DNA of 64,000 nucleotides, taken from Heliocidaris tuberculata (Eukaryota; Echinodermata; Echinoidea; Camarodonta; Echinometridae). The notes under the pieces were generated by a model, which searched no databases, had not been told where the DNA came from, and saw only the letters and a program-made list of their open reading frames with translations. This document shows, in pieces, positions 1-13,700 of the stretch (position 1 is the first letter of the stretch; every line of letters begins with the position of its first letter). The DNA is taken from positions 5,209,239-5,273,238 of the forward strand of contig CM046841.1 of assembly GCA_025618425.1 (NCBI GenBank), read 5' to 3'. The translations under genes and the position numbers were made by a program.

Positions 1-679
1 TATTGAGAGATTGTGCTTGAAATTAAAAGCTTTTGTGGCATCTTCGTCATGAAATCACTGTATAATGCAAGCACCATGCATGACCTTCAACAAGAACATA
101 GTAATTTTAGTCGCTCGTCTGCAAGTTAGAAGTAGAGCAGAATTGCATATTATGCAAAGATTAGAAAATATATCCTTAAAATTTAATGTGTTTTAAATAC
201 AATGTAGGGGTACAGCAAGGTATCAAATCGCCATTTTCCATTCTTGTCTTCATAGTCTGGGAGCCTGTCCCAAAATAGTCACCCCCATTTTAACCTTAAG
301 ATGTGACCCCGTAAAGTTACTTAGACCATCTAAGTCATTGACAAAAAGGTTGTCAGCCTGACCGTAGCCGCCGGGTTAAACCCCCAGAGCCCCCAAAAGG
401 GACCCCAAAGCAATATACTTTGTTTATATATTTTTAGCCTTTTTTTTTTCTTAATTTTTTTTTAATATATATGGATCACACCTTGCTCCATTAGAATGAA
501 TCCAATATTTCTGATATATTCACACATTTCTTTTCTTGAGTAATAATATTTATTACATAATCTAGATACATTCAGCAAACATGTACGTTAAACAATTACC
601 TGGAATCCCGATCTCACAAAAGGAGAAGAAAATTACTTCTTCCTTATTTCTAACAAAAACTTCTCAAGGCTCGTCCAGA

Positions 680-776
680 TATGCCGCGGTACTGCGAGTA
701 CGCGTAGGACCTTTGTCCTACACAAATACATAGAAACCGCCTTGGGTTTTTTTCCCCGGTGGTTTACCGCGGCATA
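680..776. repeat. Cruciform-like inverted repeat inside the tandem unit
   Basis: TATGCCGCGGTA (680-691) is inverted as TACCGCGGCATA (765-776). Between them lies a small hairpin, GTAGGAC-CTTT-GTCCTAC (704-721). The same structure is present at 6055-6151 and 11441-11537. It is GC-rich in an AT-rich context. Function unknown; it may be a small MITE that predates the duplication. Confidence 0.8.
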
Positions 777-976
777 TGTGTATGCACCATTTTTTAATAA
801 CTCTTAATGACACCTCAAAACAAAGTGAAGTGTCATGCCATTCATGAAGCTATATATGATTTATTTGCAACCCTTTTATTTATCTTCTTATTTACGGTTT
901 ATTTCCATTAGGGTCTACATCAAGTGTATCCACTATACACGTTGTCAAATCAACATTATAGATTTTTCGTTCAGCA

Positions 977-1241
977 ACGTACGCGGGATTCTAGGACGGA
1001 AATTAACAATTGCACATGACAAACGACGCCCGTCATAAACTTCAAAGTCTTTGTGGAAAATTGAAGAACCGGAACAGTAGTTTCGTCCTAGATTCAGACC
1101 GAACGATGCATTTGCAATTTATCGTGCGCTCTTTATTTAGCACGGTATTGCCGTTCCGGTTCTTTCATTTTCGACATAGAATGCCTAGGCGTCCTTTGTC
1201 ATGTGCAATTGTTAATCTCCGTCCTAGAATCCCGCGTACGT
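977..1241. mobile_element. Palindromic MITE-like element in the unit (copy 1)
   Basis: Inverted arms of about 54 bp start ACGTACGCGGGATTCTAGG (977) and end with the complement at 1241. A second nested pair, AAGAACCGGAAC / GTTCCGGTTCTT, lies inside, so the whole 265 bp could fold back. Copies at 6352-6616 and 11738-12002 are essentially identical. No coding capacity is recognised. It probably inserted before the 5.4-kb amplification. Confidence 0.75.
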
Positions 1242-1289
1242 ACATTTCCTCCATTCATCATTTAATCTTATAACCGGTCTGACCAAGTG

Positions 1290-1690
1290 AATCTAGGACA
1301 ACTACCTCCTGGGACAATTACCCCATGACAATTACCCCCCCCCCCCGATAAAATGACGATTATCCCGATACCCCCCCCCCCCCCTTGAACAAAATTGTAG
1401 CCCCCCCCCCCCCTCCGAGGTAATTGTCCGGAGGGGTAGTTGTCCTTGGGGTAATTGTCCTTTCTATTAAGTGCATTTTCCCCATTAGTGTCCTGTTTCA
1501 AATCTGTTAATTGCCCCTTTTCAAATGTGAAAAATGCCCCTCTTATCTCTCATTGTGGAGTGCATTTCTCTCCTGATAAGGGCCATTTTTACTTCTGATA
1601 AGTGCCCCTTTTCTTTCTAATAAGTTCCCCCTTTCCCTTTCTGATAAGTGCCCCTTTTTACCTCTTGTACGTGCCCCTTGTCCTATCTAA
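1290..1690. repeat. C-run and degenerate short-repeat block
   Basis: Poly-C runs alternate with GGACAATTACC and its complement GGTAATTGTCC, forming a loose inverted repeat (about 1290-1470). It is followed by degenerate copies of a roughly 25-bp TGATAAGTGCCCCTTTT phrase (about 1500-1690). The block recurs in copies 2 and 3 with different C-run lengths. No gene is seen here. Confidence 0.7.
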
Positions 1691-4269
1691 TATTTGAAGA
1701 AAAAAATTGCTCTCTCACTTCGCTCGCTCGCACATGAATCCTTAAACCATTACACACAACTGCTAATTGGGGAAGCTGAAGTAGTATCCAAAACCACGTA
1801 CAGATAAAAACAATGAAAAATGAAGAAGATGATGCTCAAAAATTTATTAATGAGGCTGTAGTGTCCTGCCAATGAAACAGAATTATCCTATTTCCCCTTG
1901 GTATTCACCCTTTTTAGGTGCCCCTTTTTCTGGTCACCCCCCCCCCCCCGGAAAAATGCTCCACCGCCCCTGCTAAGAAGCATTCCGTTCTATAATATGG
2001 TTGTATTTAACTTGAGGCTTAAATTTTTTTTTTAAAGAAATGTCGACATAGTCATATACTCTGTATTCAAAAGCTACCTAGATTGATTTATTTATTTGAT
2101 ATTTCTCTTTAGTTAGTAGTGCGATATTCAAGCAAATGGTGTATTTTTATGGTGAAGATTCTATTCTAACTTATTGCTTTAATAGCAACAAATGTGAAGC
2201 TATCATATACTTGTAAGCAAACATAGCCAATCTGAGAAGACAGAGGGATCCTGGGATACTGTTTATTATGTTTTTGGTTTTTTCTTTGTCATGTACGTTT
2301 TATTTGTTTACATGGTATGTCTACTAAAAACAGATCTAATGGTTCAAAGTACGACTACGTACATCGTAATGGTTTTATTATTTGGCAAACAATGTCGCTT
2401 TATGATCTCACATGAATAGAGCTAACCAGTTACCATTTGTGTTTTCCACCTGTAGTTAATTCTGGTTAAAGGTAATGTACAATCTTGTTTAAATAAAAGG
2501 CAAATGGGTCATAAGACCTGTTAAATCTTGTTTTTGGAAACAAAATCCCTATACAGCTTGCTTTGGTCTCTGGAGTACATGCATTATTTAAAAAAAGAAA
2601 TCACATGTTCAGCGTTGAATTTTGGTTGTGTATCCATCATGGACAAATATGTGATTTTATGGATGTCTCGCTCAATTTTGAGATTTTTCCAAAATCACAA
2701 TATTTACACATGAGGTTCAATTCCTGGCAATGAATCCAAAAGTATAGTTAAACAATTTCCAAATGAAAACATTGTATTTGAATGAGAAAATAGCCCAACA
2801 GATAACCCTGGCCAGTATGATTTTCTAATGTAGTTTGAAGGCTTATTGACGAATCTCTATTATGCCAAACTCATAGATGAGGTACACATTTTGACAAAAT
2901 CGTTAATCCAGAATTTAATACATTGAACTTTACTGCTGTGAAATAATGAAGATAAAGTAGAACAAGCGCATTTATATTTACAATTTTTGAATTAATTTGA
3001 CATTTTGAAAGAGGCAATAGTAAAAAATTGCATCAAAAAAGGGAACCCTGACTAATAAGAAAACCAAACAACATCAACATCAACTCAGATTGTGAAAGGA
3101 GCCTGCACAGTAGCCCATGTAATTAATTTAGACGCTGTACAGTCATGAGTATGGTTTATGTCAGCAGACTACTTTTATATGTTGGGTTTTTTTCCTAGAT
3201 TTGGAGACATCACAATAGGCCTGATTATTGGCAAATTGTATATATATTAAAACTGCGGTAATGTTATCAGGAATTCAGAAATTCATTCTCGGTAAAGTTG
3301 ACTGAGAGACGGTTAAGATTGTGTTAAGCCTCCCCCCCCCCCCTTCCATTTAAAATATATTCTATTTGCGCCCTATTTTGCATTACGTTTCATCTTTAGT
3401 CCCTAATCAGTTGCTGTATTTTGTTAGTACTACTACAAATAATAATTTCTTTCAGTAAATGTTTTATGTAGGGACTCCTCAGTACTTCTTTAAACACTTC
3501 CTGGCGGGGCTGAGATGTGTCTTCTTGAAACCATACGATTGGCTATGAAGTAATGCAAAATCGGTATACGCTATAGAATCTTTATAGATCTTGCCACATT
3601 AAATGTGAAATGTTTATTACATTCCAATTGATACTATTCCAAAAGCTGCTGACTTCCACTCCCTTTAAACAAAGGTGAGTCGCTACACTTTTCTTAATAG
3701 GGTGGCGGTGTTGAACCCCCGACGTTAATCAGGATATTCGTTGTTGTTGGTTTTTTCCTGAAGGGCCGGTTTGTATTTGACTTAAAGGCATGTCGATTTG
3801 CATTGAGAGGGCTGGGTAAATAAACAGCATACGATACATCCACCCATGCAGCCTCCCCCCCCCCCCCCGCCCCCAAATTTTGAAGGTAAGGCTAGCTAGT
3901 TCCTCACACACGATATGCCCTACACTTACCGGGGAGGTTTTGTCCATCAAAACAAGCCTAAAACCATATATCTTTAGACATTACTCTTCAAGGACATACA
4001 TATAAAAACAGCAAGAATTAACTTCCTTTTTTGTCAAAAACGTTCCACTTTACAAAGAATGGCCCTGATGAATGGCAAACGGTATATATTTATACAGATG
4101 AATGAGTAAGTATTGAATTGATACGACGTTGAATCTCTTCACCGTGGGAATCATTGCATCTTTGACGCAGGAGCGTATCGCCACACAAAAAAAATCGCCA
4201 CAAAAAAAAAAAAAAAAAAAAAAAGCGAGAGCAAAAAAGCGGGGGGAAGTGAGAGAAAAAAGCCGAAAA
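1690..4269. other. Rest of the unit: no gene recognised
   Basis: About 2.6 kb of AT-rich sequence with C-runs near 1937, 3330 and 3855. Reading both strands I see no domain, no exon-like series and no RNA gene. The same DNA lies in copies 2 and 3. Confidence 0.6.
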
Positions 4270-4590
4270 GGCCATTTGGTCTAATAACCATTTCGTCTAC
4301 TTTATTTTGCTGTCACTTGGTGTACTACCAGTTAGTCTAATGTCAGTTTGTCTAATTCCCAGTCAGTCTAAAACTATTTGGTCTACAGGCATTTCGTCTA
4401 AAATCCACTTGGTCTAGTATCCATTTGGTTTACATGGCATTTATATGGTCTAATGTGCAGTTGGTCTAACTTTCATTTAGTCCATTTTGTCTAATTGTCA
4501 GTTGGTCTAAATGCCAATTTGTCTAAACATCACTTTGTCTAATTATCACTAAGGCTAATTGCCTGTCGGGCTATTCCCTTTTAGTCTACG
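4270..4590 (+). repeat. GGTCTAAT degenerate minisatellite
   Basis: About 15 degenerate copies of a 20-25-bp phrase of the form TTTGGTCTAATTACCA, with the core GTCTA(A/C) preserved while the spacers drift. The same block lies at about 9660-9980. A divergent version opens the partial fourth copy at about 19960-20290. Confidence 0.85.
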
Positions 4591-4928
4591 CACCTACCAA
4601 CAGCACTACGCGTCATTTTGTTGGCAATCCCTGGACAGGTTGTGGCCAGAGCTTTTTGAAAGGGGGGGGGGGGGGTTGCTGTCCTGACTCGACACTATTC
4701 TGAGCTGAGGTCAAAAAAAAAAAGTACCGATATCTGTAATATGTCTTGTATACCGGGCTTGTTTATAACTTGTATTTTTGCTAGGCTCTAAGTATTTACT
4801 TTTTCTGTATAAAAAGCGGCATTTTTGTGGGTAGCAGGAAACATTTTGGGGGGTGCTTGGAAAGATGAGGGGGGGGGGCATTGTGCCCCCCTGCCAACGA
4901 GCGAGTTAATTTACGTTTTAGATGAACA

Positions 4929-4959
<31 letters not shown>

Positions 4960-4989
4960 TTGATAATGATAATAATAATAATAATATTG

Positions 4990-5044
<55 letters not shown>
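4929..5044. repeat. TAA trinucleotide microsatellite
   Basis: About 115 bp of near-pure ATA/TAA repeats with two ATTGAT interruptions. Length differs slightly in copy 2 (10320-10440) and is shorter in the fourth copy (about 20430-20490). Poly-Ile and poly-Asn open frames here are artefacts of the repeat. Confidence 0.95.
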
Positions 5045-5377
5045 TGATAATAGTAATAATCTCTCTCTTTTTGGTCACTTGAAAATCATAGGGGGCAACC
5101 GCCCCCTCCCCCCCCCCCTTCCCCCCCTCCCCCCGTAGCGCCACCCCTGAAAATAGCAGTTTGCATAGCTCAAAAGAATCAGAGAAGCTTAATGGTAGAA
5201 TATTTAGTTCTTGATATGACAACAGTGTGACACAGTGGAACTTAGCGAGAGCTGGGGACACAGTGCCCAAAAGTTTAATAATATTGCAGCAATTAAGATA
5301 TCCCCTGCCCGAAGCTTGCTCGCTACGCTCTTTTATTGTAACTCATGGCAGTAACATAAAGTCCTATCTATCTCTTT

Positions 5378-8300
5378 TATTGAGAGATTGTGCTTGAAAT
5401 TAAACGCTTTTGTGGCATCTTCGTCATGAAATCACTGTATAATGCAAGCACCATGCATGACCTTCAACAAGAACATAGTAATTTTAGTCGCTCGTCTGCA
5501 AGTTAGAAGTAGAGCAGAATTGCATATTATGCAAAGATTAGAAAATATATCCTTAAAATTTAATGTGTTTTAAATACAATGTAGGGGTACAGCAAGGTAT
5601 CAAATCGCCATTTTCCATTCTTGTCTTCATAGTCTGGGAGCCTGTCCCAAAATAGTCACCCCATTTTACCCATAAGATGTGACCCCGTAAAGTTACTTAG
5701 ACCATCTAAGTCATTGACAAAAAGGTTGTCAGCCTGACCGTAGCCGCCGGGTTAAACCCCCAGAGCCCCCAAAAGGGACCCCAAAGCAATATACTTTGTT
5801 TATATATTTTTAGCCTTTTTTTTTCTTAATTTTTTTTTAATATATATGGATCACACCTTGCTCCATTAGAATGAATCCAATATTTCTGATATATTCACAC
5901 ATTTCTTTTCTTGAGTAATAATATTTATTACATAATCTAGATACATTCAGCAAACATGTACGTTAAACAATTACCTGGAATCCCGATCTCACAAAAGGAG
6001 AAGAAAATTACTTCTTCCTTATTTCTAACAAAAACTTCTCAAGGCTCGTCCAGATATGCCGCGGTACTGCGAGTACGCGTAGGACCTTTGTCCTACACAA
6101 ATACATAGAAACCGCCTTGGGTTTTTTTCCCCGGTGGTTTACCGCGGCATATGTGTATGCACCATTTTTTAATAACTCTTAATGACACCTCAAAACAAAG
6201 TGAAGTGTCATGCCATTCATGAAGCTATATATGATTTATTTGCAACCCTTTTATTTATCTTCTTATTTACGGTTTATTTCCATTAGGGTCTACATCAAGT
6301 GTATCCACTATACACGTTGTCAAATCAACATTATAGATTTTTCGTTCAGCAACGTACGCGGGATTCTAGGACGGAAATTAACAATTGCACATGACAAACG
6401 ACGCCCGTCATAAACTTCAAAGTCTTTGTGGAAAATTGAAGAACCGGAACAGTAGTTTCGTCCTAGATTCAGACCGAACGATGCATTTGCAATTTATCGT
6501 GCGCTCTTTATTTAGCACGGTATTGCCGTTCCGGTTCTTTCATTTTCGACATAGAATGCCTAGGCGTCCTTTGTCATGTGCAATTGTTAATCTCCGTCCT
6601 AGAATCCCGCGTACGTACATTTCCTCCATTCATCATTTAATCTTATAACCGGTCTGACCAAGTGAATCTAGGACAACTACCTCCTGGGACAATTACCCCA
6701 TGACAATTACCCCCCCCCCCCCGATAAAATGACGATTATCCCGATACCCCCCCCCCCCCCCTTGAACAAAATTGTAGCCCCCCCCCCCCCCTCCGAGGTA
6801 ATTGTCCGGAGGGGTAGTTGTCCTTGGGGTAATTGTCCTTTCTATTAAGTGCATTTTCCCCATTAGTGTCCTGTTTCAAATCTGTTAATTGCCCCTTTTC
6901 AAATGTGAAAAATGCCCCTCTTATCTCTCATTGTGGAGTGCATTTCTCTCCTGATAAGGGCCATTTTTACTTCTGATAAGTGCCCCTTTTCTTTCTAATA
7001 AGTTCCCCCTTTCCCTTTCTGATAAGTGCCCCTTTTTACCTCTTGTACGTGCCCCTTGTCCTATCTAATATTTGAAGAAAAAAATTGCTCTCTCACTTCG
7101 CTCGCTCGCACATGAATCCTTAAACCATTACACACAACTGCTAATTGGGGAAGCTGAAGTAGTATCCAAAACCACGTACAGATAAAAACAATGAAAAATG
7201 AAGAAGATGATGCTCAAAAATTTATTAATGAGGCTGTAGTGTCCTGCCAATGAAACAGAATTATCCTATTTCCCCTTGGTATTCACCCTTTTTAGGTGCC
7301 CCTTTTTCTGGTCACCCCCCCCCCCCCGGAAAAATGCTCCACCGCCCCTGCTAAGAAGCATTCCGTTCTATAATATGGTTGTATTTAACTTGAGACTTAA
7401 ATTTTTTTTTTAAAGAAATGTCGACATAGTCATATACTCTGTATTCAAAAGCTACCTAGATTGATTTATTTATTTGATATTTCTCTTTAGTTAGTAGTGC
7501 GATATTCAAGCAAATGGTGTATTTTTATGGTGAAGATTCTATTCTAACTTATTGCTTTAATAGCAACAAATGTGAAGCTATCATATACTTGTAAGCAAAC
7601 ATAGCCAATCTGAGAAGACAGAGGGATCCTGGGATACTGTTTATTATGTTTTTGGTTTTTTCTTTGTCATGTACGTTTTATTTGTTTACATGGTATGTCT
7701 ACTAAAAACAGATCTAATGGTTCAAAGTACGACTACGTACATCGTAATGGTTTTATTATTTGGCAAACAATGTCGCTTTATGATCTCACATGAATAGAGC
7801 TAACCAGTTACCATTTGTGTTTTCCACCTGTAGTTAATTCTGGTTAAAGGTAATGTACAATCTTGTTTAAATAAAAGGCAAATGGGTCATAAGACCTGTT
7901 AAATCTTGTTTTTGGAAACAAACAAGATACAGCTTGCTTTGGTCTCTGGAATACATGCATTATTTAAAAAAAGAAATCACATGTTCAGCGTTGAATTTTG
8001 GTTGTGTATCCATCATGGACAAATATGTGATTTTATGGATGTCTCGCTCAATTTTGAGATTTTTCCAAAATCACAATATTTACACATGAGGTTCAATTCC
8101 TGGCAATGAATCCAAAAGTATAGTTAAACAATTTCCAAATGAAAACATTGTATTTGAATGAGAAAATAGCCCAACAGATAACCCTGGCCAGTATGATTTT
8201 CTAATGTAGTTTGAAGGCTTATTGACGAATCTCTATTATGCCAAACTCATAGATGAGGTACACATTTTGACAAAATCGTTAATCCAGAATTTAATACATT

Positions 8301-10319
8301 GAACTTTACTGCTGTGAAATAATGAAGATAAAGTAGAACAAGCGCATTTATATTTACAATTTTTGAATTAATTTGACATTTTGAAAGAGGCAATAGTAAA
8401 AAATTGCATCAAAAAAGGGAACCCTGACTAATAAGAAAACCAAACAACATCAACATCAACTCAGATTGTGAAAGGAGCCTGCACAGTAGCCCATGTAATT
8501 AATTTAGACGCTGTACAGTCATGAGTATGGTTTATGTCAGCAGACTACTTTTATATGTTGGGTTTTTTTCCTAGATTTGGAGACATCACAATAGGCCTGA
8601 TTATTGGCAAATTGTATATATATTAAAACTGCGGTAATGTTATCAGGAATTCAGAAATTCATTCTCGGTAAAGTTGACTGAGAGACGGTTAAGATTGTGT
8701 TAAGCCCCCCCCCCCCCCCCCCCTTCCATTTAAAATATATTTTATTTGCGCCCTATTTTGCATTACGTTTCATCTTTAGTCCCTAATCAGTGGCTGTATT
8801 TTGTTAGTACTACTACAAATAATAATTTCTTTCAGTAAATGTTTTATGTAGGGACTCCTCAGTACTTCTTTAAACACTTCCTGGCAGGGCTGAGATGTGT
8901 CTTCTTGAAACCATACGATTGGCTATGAAGTAATGCAAAATCGGTATATGCTATAGAATCTTTATTAATCTTGCTATCTACCCACATTAAATGTGAAATG
9001 TTTATTACATTCCAATTGATACTATTCCAAAAGCTGCTGACTTCCACTCCCTTTAAACAAAGGTGAGTCGCTACACTTTTCTTAATAGGGTGGCGGTGTT
9101 GAACCCCCGACGTTAATCAGGATATTCGTTGTTGTTGCTTTTTTCCTGAAGGGCCGGTTTATATTTGACTTAAAGGCATGTCGATTTGCATTGAGAGGGC
9201 TGGGTAAATAAACAGCATACGATACATCCACCCATGCAGCCTCCCCCCCCCCCCCCCCCCCCCAAATTTTGAAGGTAAGGCTAGCTAGTTCCTCACACAC
9301 GATATGCCCTACACTTACCGGGGAGGTTTTGTCCATCAAAACAAGCCTAAAACCATATATCTTTAGACATTACTCTTCAAGGACATACATATAAAAACAG
9401 CAAAAATTAACTTCCTTTTTTGTCAAAAACGTTCCACTTTACAAAGAATGGCCCTGATGAATGGCAAACGGTATATATTTATACAGATGAATGAGTAAGT
9501 ATTGAATTGATACGACGTTGAATCTCTTCACCGTGGGAATCATTGCATCTTTGACGCAGGAGCGTATCGCCACACAAAAAAAATCGCCACAAAAAAAAAA
9601 AAAAAAAAAAAAAAGCGAGAGCAAAAAAGCGGGGGGAAGTGAGAGAAAAAAGCCGAAAAGGCCATTTGGTCTAATTACCATTTCGTCTACTTTATTTTGC
9701 TGTCACTTGGTGTACTACCAGTTAGTCTAATGTCAGTTTGTCTAATTCCCAGTCAGTCTAAAACTATTTGGTCTACAGGCATTTCGTCTAAAATCCACTT
9801 GGTCTAGTATCCATTTGGTTTACATGGCATTTATATGGTCTAATGTGCAGTTGGTCTAACTTTCATTTAGTCCATTTTGTCTAATTGTCAGTTGGTCTAA
9901 ATGCCAATTTGTCTAAACATCACTTTGTCTAATTATCACTAAGGCTAATTGCCTGTCGGGCTATTCCCTTTTAGTCTACGCACCTACCAACAGCACTACG
10001 CGTCATTTTGTTGGCAATCCCTGGACAGGTTGTGGCCAGAGCTTTTTGAAAGGGGGGGGGGGGGGTTGCTGTCCTGACTCGACACTATTCTGAGCTGAGG
10101 TCAAAAAAAAAAAGTACCGATATCTGTAATATGTCTTGTATACCGGGCTTGTTTATAACTTGTATTTTTGCTAGGCTCTAAGTATTTACTTTTTCTGTAT
10201 AAAAAGCGGCATTTTTGTGGGTAGCAGGAAACATTTTGGGGGGTGCTTGGAAAGATGAGGGGGGGGGGGCATTGTGCCCCCCTGCCAACGAGCGAGTTAA
10301 TTTACGTTTTAGATGAACA

Positions 10320-10350
<31 letters not shown>

Positions 10351-10380
10351 TTGATAATGATAATAATAATAATAATATTG

Positions 10381-10435
<55 letters not shown>

Positions 10436-10769
10436 TAATAGTAATAATCTCTCTCTTTTTGGTCACTTGAAAATCATAGGGGGCAACCGCCCCCTCCCCC
10501 CCCCCCTTCCCCCCCCCCCTCCTCCCGTAGCGCCACCCCTGAAAATAGCAGTTTGCATAGCTCAAAAGAATCAGAGAAGCTTAATGGTAGAATATTTAGT
10601 TCTTGATATGACAACAGTGTGACACAGTGGAACTTAGCGAGAGCTGGGGACACAGTGCCCAAAAGTTTAATAATATTGCAGCAATTAAGATATCCCCCGC
10701 CCGAAGCTTGCTCGCTACGCTCTTTTATTGTAACTCATGGCAGTAACATAAAGTCCTATCTATCTCTTT
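5378..10769. repeat. 5.4-kb tandem unit, copy 2 (complete)
   Basis: Full-length second copy, directly adjacent to copies 1 and 3, so its 5392 bp defines the period. It is nearly identical to copy 1 throughout. Differences include the stretch at about 7918-7930 (ACAAACAAGATACAG against ACAAAATCCCTATACAG), an extra TCTACC near 8976, and homopolymer lengths. It serves as the empty-site reference for insertions in copy 3. Confidence 0.95.
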
Positions 10770-13700
10770 TATTGAGAGATTGTGCTTGAAATTAAATGCT
10801 TTTGTGGCATCTTCGTCATGAAATCACTGTATAATGCAAGCACCATGCATGACCTTCAACAAGAACATAGTAATTTTAGTCGCTCGTCTGCAAGTTAGAA
10901 GTAGAGCAGAATTGCATATTATGCAAAGATTAGAAAATATATCCTTAAAATTTAATGTGTTTTAAATACAATGTAGGGGTACAGCAATGTATCAAATCGC
11001 CATTTTCCATTCTTGTCTTCATAGTCTGGGAGCCTGTCCCAAAATAGTCACCCCATTTTAACCTTAAGATGTGACCCCGTAAAGTTACTTAGACCATCTA
11101 AGTCATTGACAAAAAGGTTGTCAGCCTGACCGTAGCCGCCGGGTTAAACCCCCAGAGCCCCCAAAAGGGACCCCAAAGCAATATACTTTGTTTATATATT
11201 TTTAGCCTTTTTTTTTTTCTTAATTTTTTTTTAATATATATGGATCACACCTTGCTCCATTAGAATGAATCCAATATTTCTGATATATTCACACATTTCT
11301 TTTCTTGAGTAAAAATATTTATTACATAATCTAGATACATTCAGCAAACATGTACGTTAAACAATTACCTGGAATCACAAAAGGAGAAGAAAATTACTTC
11401 TTCCTTATTTCTAACAAAAACTTCTCAAGGCTCGTCCAGATATGCCGCGGTACTGCGAGTACGCGTAGGACCTTTGTCCTACACAAATACATAGAAACCG
11501 CCTTGGGTTTTTTTCCCCGGTGGTTTACCGCGGCATATGTGTATGCACCATTTTTTAATAACTCTTAATGACACCTCAAAACAAAGTGAAGTGTCATGCC
11601 ATTCATGAAGCTATATATGATTTATTTGCAACCCTTTTATTTATCTTCTTATTTACGGTTTATTTCCATTAGGGTCTACATCAAGTGTATCCACTATACA
11701 CGTTGTCAAATCAACATTATAGATTTTTCGTTCAGCAACGTACGCGGGATTCTAGGACGGAAATTAACAATTGCACATGACAAACGACGCCCGTCATAAA
11801 CTTCAAAGTCTTTGTGGAAAATTGAAGAACCGGAACAGTAGTTTCGTCCTAGATTCAGACCGAACGATGCATTTGCAATTTATCGTGCGCTCTTTATTTA
11901 GCACGGTATTGCCGTTCCGGTTCTTTCATTTTCGACATAGAATGCCTAGGCGTCCTTTGTCATGTGCAATTGTTAATCTCCGTCCTAGAATCCCGCGTAC
12001 GTACATTTCCTCCATTCATCATTTAATCTTATAACCGGTCTGACCAAGTGAATCTAGGACAACTACCTCCTGGGACAATTACCCCAGGACAATTACCCCC
12101 CCCCCCCCGATAAAATGACGATTATCCCGATACCCCCCCCCCTTGAACAAAATTGTAGCCCCCCCCCCCCCCCTCCGAGGTAATTGTCCGGAGGGGTAGT
12201 TGTCCTTGGGGTAATTGTCCTTTCTATTAAGTGCATTTTCCCCATTAGTGTCCTGTTTCAAATCTGTTAATTGCCCCTTTTCAAATGTGAAAAATGCCCC
12301 TCTTATCTCTCATTGTGGAGTGCATTTCTCTCCTGATAAGGGCCATTTTTACTTCTGATAAGTGCCCCTTTTCCTTCTAATAAGTTCCCCCTTTCCCTTT
12401 CTGATAAGTGCCCCTTTTTACCTCTTGTACGTGCCCCTTGTCCTATCTAATATTTGAAGAAAAAAATTCTCTCACTTCGCTCGCTCGCACATGAATCCTT
12501 AAACCATTACACACAACTGCTAATTGGGGAAGCTGAAGTAGTATCCAAAACCACGTAAAGATAAAAACAATGAAAAATGAAGAAGATGCTCAAAAATTTA
12601 TTAATGAGGCTGTAGTGTACTGCCAATGAAACAGAATTATTCTATTTCCCCTTGGTATTCACCCTTTTTAGGTGCCCCTTTTTCTGGTCACCCCCACTTG
12701 GAAAAATGCTCCAGCGCCCCTGCTATAAAGAAGTATTCCCATCTATAATATGGCTGTATTTGACTTGAGGCTTAAATTTAAAAAAAAAAAAAAAATGTCG
12801 ACAAACATAGTCATATACTCTGTATTCAAAAGCTACCTAGATTGATTTATTTATTTTATATTGCTCTTTAGTGCGATATTCAAGCAAATGGTGTATTTTT
12901 ATGGTGTAGATTCTATTCTAACTTATTGTGAAGCTGTCATATACTTGTAAGCAAACATAGCCAATCTGAGAAGAATGAGGGATCCTGGAATACTGCTTGT
13001 TATGTTTTTGGTTTTTTTCTTTGTCATGTACGTTTTATTTATTTACATGGTATGTATACTAAAAACAGATTTAATGGTTCAAAGTACGACTACGTACATC
13101 GTAATGGTTTTATTATTTGGCAAACAATGTCGCTTTATGATCTCACATGAATAGAGCTAACCAGTTACCATTTGTGTTTTCCACCTGTAGTTAATTCTGG
13201 TTAAAGGTAATGTACAATCTTGTTTAAATAAAAGGCAAATGGGTCATAAGACCTGTTAAATCTTGTTTTTGGAAACAAACAAGATACAGCTTGCTTTGGT
13301 CTCTGGAATACATGCATTATATAAAAAAAAAAAGAAATCACATGTTCAGCGTTGAATTTTGGTTGTGTATCCATCATGGACAAATATGTGATTTTATGGA
13401 TGTCTCGCTCAATTTTGAGATTTTTCCAAAATCACAATATTTACACATGAGGTTCAATTCCTGGCAATGAATCCAAAAGTATAGTTAAACAATTTCCAAA
13501 TGAAAACATTGTATTTGAATGAGAAAATAGCCCAACAGATAACCCTGGCCAGTATGATTTTCTAATGTAGTTTTAAGGCTTATTGACGAATCTCTATTAT
13601 GCCAAACTCATACATGAGGTACACATTTTGACAAAATCGTTAATCCAGAATTTAATACATTGAACTTTACTGCTGTGAAATAATGAAGATAAAGTAGAAC

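Larger units (their letters stand above)
1..5377. repeat. 5.4-kb tandem unit, copy 1
   Basis: The sequence from position 1 recurs almost base for base from 5378 and again from 10770, head to tail. Copies differ by a few point changes and by the lengths of C, A and TAA runs. The unit holds several inverted repeats, C-runs, degenerate GGTCTAAT repeats and a TAA microsatellite. Its longest open frames (835-1038, 1010-1273) have no recognisable domain and are shared only because the DNA is duplicated. The start at base 1 is set by the window edge, so the array may extend to the left. Confidence 0.95.

Noticed and set aside
835..1273. Two overlapping small open frames (67 and 87 codons) conserved in all three units
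   Set aside because: They are identical only because the whole unit is duplicated; the second overlaps the palindrome, and no domain, start context or codon bias is visible.
4825..5270. Poly-Ile and poly-Asn open frames
   Set aside because: Pure products of the TAA microsatellite read in two directions.
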